Below are positions 62,302 through 64,000 of a DNA stretch of 64,000 nt, in pieces (position 1 is the first letter of the stretch; every line of letters starts with the position of its first letter). A model generated the notes under the pieces. That model made no database searches. It saw only the letters and a program-made list of their open reading frames with translations, and was not told the DNA's origin. The translations under genes and the position numbers were made by a program. Origin of the DNA: Allomuricauda sp. (GTDB taxonomy: Bacteria > Bacteroidota > Bacteroidia > Flavobacteriales > Flavobacteriaceae); the NCBI RefSeq assembly GCF_028280385.1, contig NZ_JANQLX010000015.1, positions 62,001-126,000 of the forward strand, written 5' to 3'.

Positions 62302-63987
62302 TTATGAGTTGAATATTTGTTTTAAAATCCTGTCCGTAATCAAATACGTGGGTTTTACCCCAGTTGTTCCCAAGCCTCCTGATGCCAATGTACTTCCAGT
62401 TTCCAGCGGGTTGTCTGAGGCATAATACGCGTAACGAACCTTCACATCCTTTTTGATGCTTTTGCGGATCTTGGAAGCTGATTGAATGGCTTTTTGATAA
62501 TGGACTCCTTCCATTTCCAATCCGATGACGCTCCAGGTGGACTCATGAAAAAACTTTAGTATGTCCTTGTTTTGCAACGATGTTCCCAATACCGTGACCA
62601 TCGCTCCTTCCAAAACCAACAATCCATGACCTTCAAAATCTTTGGCACACAACTCATTGTCAAATGGGTAGTTGTCCGCCGTTCCCTCAAAAATATGGGC
62701 CGTTGGAATCATCAAATCCCCCTTTCCTCCTTCCAAAATTCCTGCTTTTCCCATTATGGAAATGGAATCGACATTCAAAAATTGCTTTTTGCCGTTTTTC
62801 TCAATAGGCTTTAACAATTCATCTATGGTTTCATACGCTTGTTCGCCAAAAGCATAGTCCATAACAAAGATAACGGGTTTTTCATCCTCGGAAATTCCTT
62901 CAGGAAAGTCGTAACAACAAGTGTCCTTTCCAAATTTGGCCGCATCAAAAATCTGAACGTCTATATTGGCCCCGGATTGATCATCCAAAAAGATCATCCC
63001 ATTTTTTTCTGCCACTCGCTGAACCTTTTTTCTCAACTCTTTGTTCTCTGATGAGCTCAATGCTTCATAAATATCCAAGGATTTGGCTTCGGGAAACTCT
63101 TTTGCCAAAGTATTCCGTGCAAAAAGGGAATTCATGACACTGTGCATGTTGGCACTAATGATATGAAGGGGCCTTCCAAGTAAGTTGTTCTTGATAAGCG
63201 TGTTTTTGATCATTTGTGCCCAGCGCTCGCCATGGATATGGTGTCCCAAACGTTCTCTTAAGAGTGGACTAAATGTAATGGTGCGTTTTAAGCCTGTGGT
63301 TTCTTCTTCTATGGCCAGTTTTCCCAACCAATAGATCACATCCAAAAAGCGATCCGGATTTTCGGGTGTCTTCAGTTTATCCTGAATTTCCACAACTTCT
63401 TCAAAGGTCCTTCCCAAAATATTGGCTGCATGGATCATGGCTATTTCGCGTTGGGATTTTTCCTTTTCCTCACTTACGATAAATTCGGATAGCTTGTCCC
63501 AATCCCTAATGGTCTCGGCCTCATCTACCAAGACCCGCCTGCATATCTTGCCGGATTCGATGAACAGGAAAGTAAGGTGGGTAAGAATATCATAAATATC
63601 ACTCCTGCCCCGGGTTATTTCAATGTTCATCTGTTCCTCATCAATCCGGTAACAGTTTCTTCGTCTTTTTGGTGGGATGATGGCCGCCAAATGCGATTTT
63701 GAAAATCCCTCATCAGAAGTCAGGTTGATATAACGGCATTCCTCGATTCCTTCAGGCAATCGTTCCAGCACATAAATGAGTCCGTTGAGCTCCGCCTTAT
63801 CTTCAGCAACGGAACCATATATCTCAGGTCGAAGAAGCAACAAGGCGTTGCGGAGCGCATTGCCGGAAACCCCGGAAGGCTTATAAAATCCACGGTTAAG
63901 GAGGTGGCGCATGGTAATGTACAACCGCTCAATGGCGTTGGTGGACTCTTGCGCCCGGGTAGCCTGTTTAACTTTGGTGGTCATCAT
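62302..63987 (-). CDS. DUF6909-like protein with phosphorylase-like C-terminal region
   Basis: 561-residue cytoplasmic protein conserved in flavobacteria (I believe DUF6909; number from memory). The N-terminal half (about 1-250) is helical. The C-terminal part (about 390-555) has SISIMGKAGILEGGKGDLMIPTAH and WSVIGLEMEGVHYQKAI, the latter resembling the E-M-E motif of the PNP/UDP nucleoside phosphorylase fold. A nucleosidase- or phosphorylase-type activity is therefore possible, but unproven. One nt before the Wzz-like gene, so co-expressed with polysaccharide genes. The start ATG has another ATG three bases later. Confidence 0.7.
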   Translation of the reverse strand: MMTTKVKQATRAQESTNAIERLYITMRHLLNRGFYKPSGVSGNALRNALLLLRPEIYGSVAEDKAELNGLIYVLERLPEGIEECRYINLTSDEGFSKSHLAAIIPPKRRRNCYRIDEEQMNIEITRGRSDIYDILTHLTFLFIESGKICRRVLVDEAETIRDWDKLSEFIVSEEKEKSQREIAMIHAANILGRTFEEVVEIQDKLKTPENPDRFLDVIYWLGKLAIEEETTGLKRTITFSPLLRERLGHHIHGERWAQMIKNTLIKNNLLGRPLHIISANMHSVMNSLFARNTLAKEFPEAKSLDIYEALSSSENKELRKKVQRVAEKNGMIFLDDQSGANIDVQIFDAAKFGKDTCCYDFPEGISEDEKPVIFVMDYAFGEQAYETIDELLKPIEKNGKKQFLNVDSISIMGKAGILEGGKGDLMIPTAHIFEGTADNYPFDNELCAKDFEGHGLLVLEGAMVTVLGTSLQNKDILKFFHESTWSVIGLEMEGVHYQKAIQSASKIRKSIKKDVKVRYAYYASDNPLETGSTLASGGLGTTGVKPTYLITDRILKQIFNS

Positions 63988-64000
63988 AATTTAGCGACAA

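Overview
The window is chromosomal DNA of a marine member of the Bacteroidota, most likely family Flavobacteriaceae. Signs of this are lineage-restricted families (DUF6427, DUF6341, DUF4254, DUF5687, a PorW/SprE type IX secretion lipoprotein), an F1Fo ATP synthase locus without beta and epsilon genes, promoters of the TTG / TAnnTTTG type, an Oar-like TonB receptor, FGly-type sulfatases and a long exopolysaccharide locus. Genus is not assigned. No rRNA, tRNA, CRISPR array, transposase or phage gene was recognised.

Layout. 1-5.2 kb: 3'-truncated dut, a polysaccharide flippase, and two convergent lipoprotein sulfatases. 5.2-14 kb: on the minus strand, porW/sprE, bactofilin, atpZ, a DUF6168-like gene, then atpB-E-F-H-A-G, closed by a strong terminator; nearly every junction from the atpB leader onward carries a hairpin or palindrome. 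14-20 kb: a GlxA-type regulator, small housekeeping genes, an ABC exporter pair and a ferredoxin-type reductase. 20-34.7 kb: a patatin, an arsenosugar-type operon (GT, AhpD-like protein, ArsS, TonB receptor), two small secreted proteins, a glycoside-hydrolase-like lipoprotein, an M48 protease, a BIG2 lipoprotein and a TetR regulator. 34.6-38.8 kb: GT9/DUF4254/DUF6427, DUF6341 and purD. 38.9-64 kb: a minus-strand surface polysaccharide locus: DUF6909, a Wzz-like protein, cysQ-DUF2061-cysC-cysD-cysN, then flippase, two CapA proteins, ATP-grasp, EpsG, glycosyltransferases, O-antigen ligase, CapK-like ligase, bi-domain oxidoreductase, heparinase II/III, a GlcNAc-1-P transferase and UDP-xylose synthase.

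The most notable unexplained signal is a family of six 18-bp palindromes (consensus ACMGACY-N4-RGTCKGT) arranged as pairs in three intergenic regions: between the patatin and the arsenosugar operon, upstream of two small secreted protein genes, and between the BIG2 lipoprotein and the tetR gene. All three pairs also have a central ACCGAT element, and two of them are clearly homologous over their length. This looks like the regulon of the TetR protein encoded at 34033-34653, linking arsenosugar metabolism, a lipase and surface proteins.

The polysaccharide locus encodes its own APS/PAPS synthesis and PAP recycling but no cysH, which suggests a sulfated product. Each CapA gene is followed directly by a ligase-type gene (ATP-grasp or adenylate-forming), which suggests amide or acyl decoration.

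All functions are read from sequence motifs and family knowledge; no database search was run.
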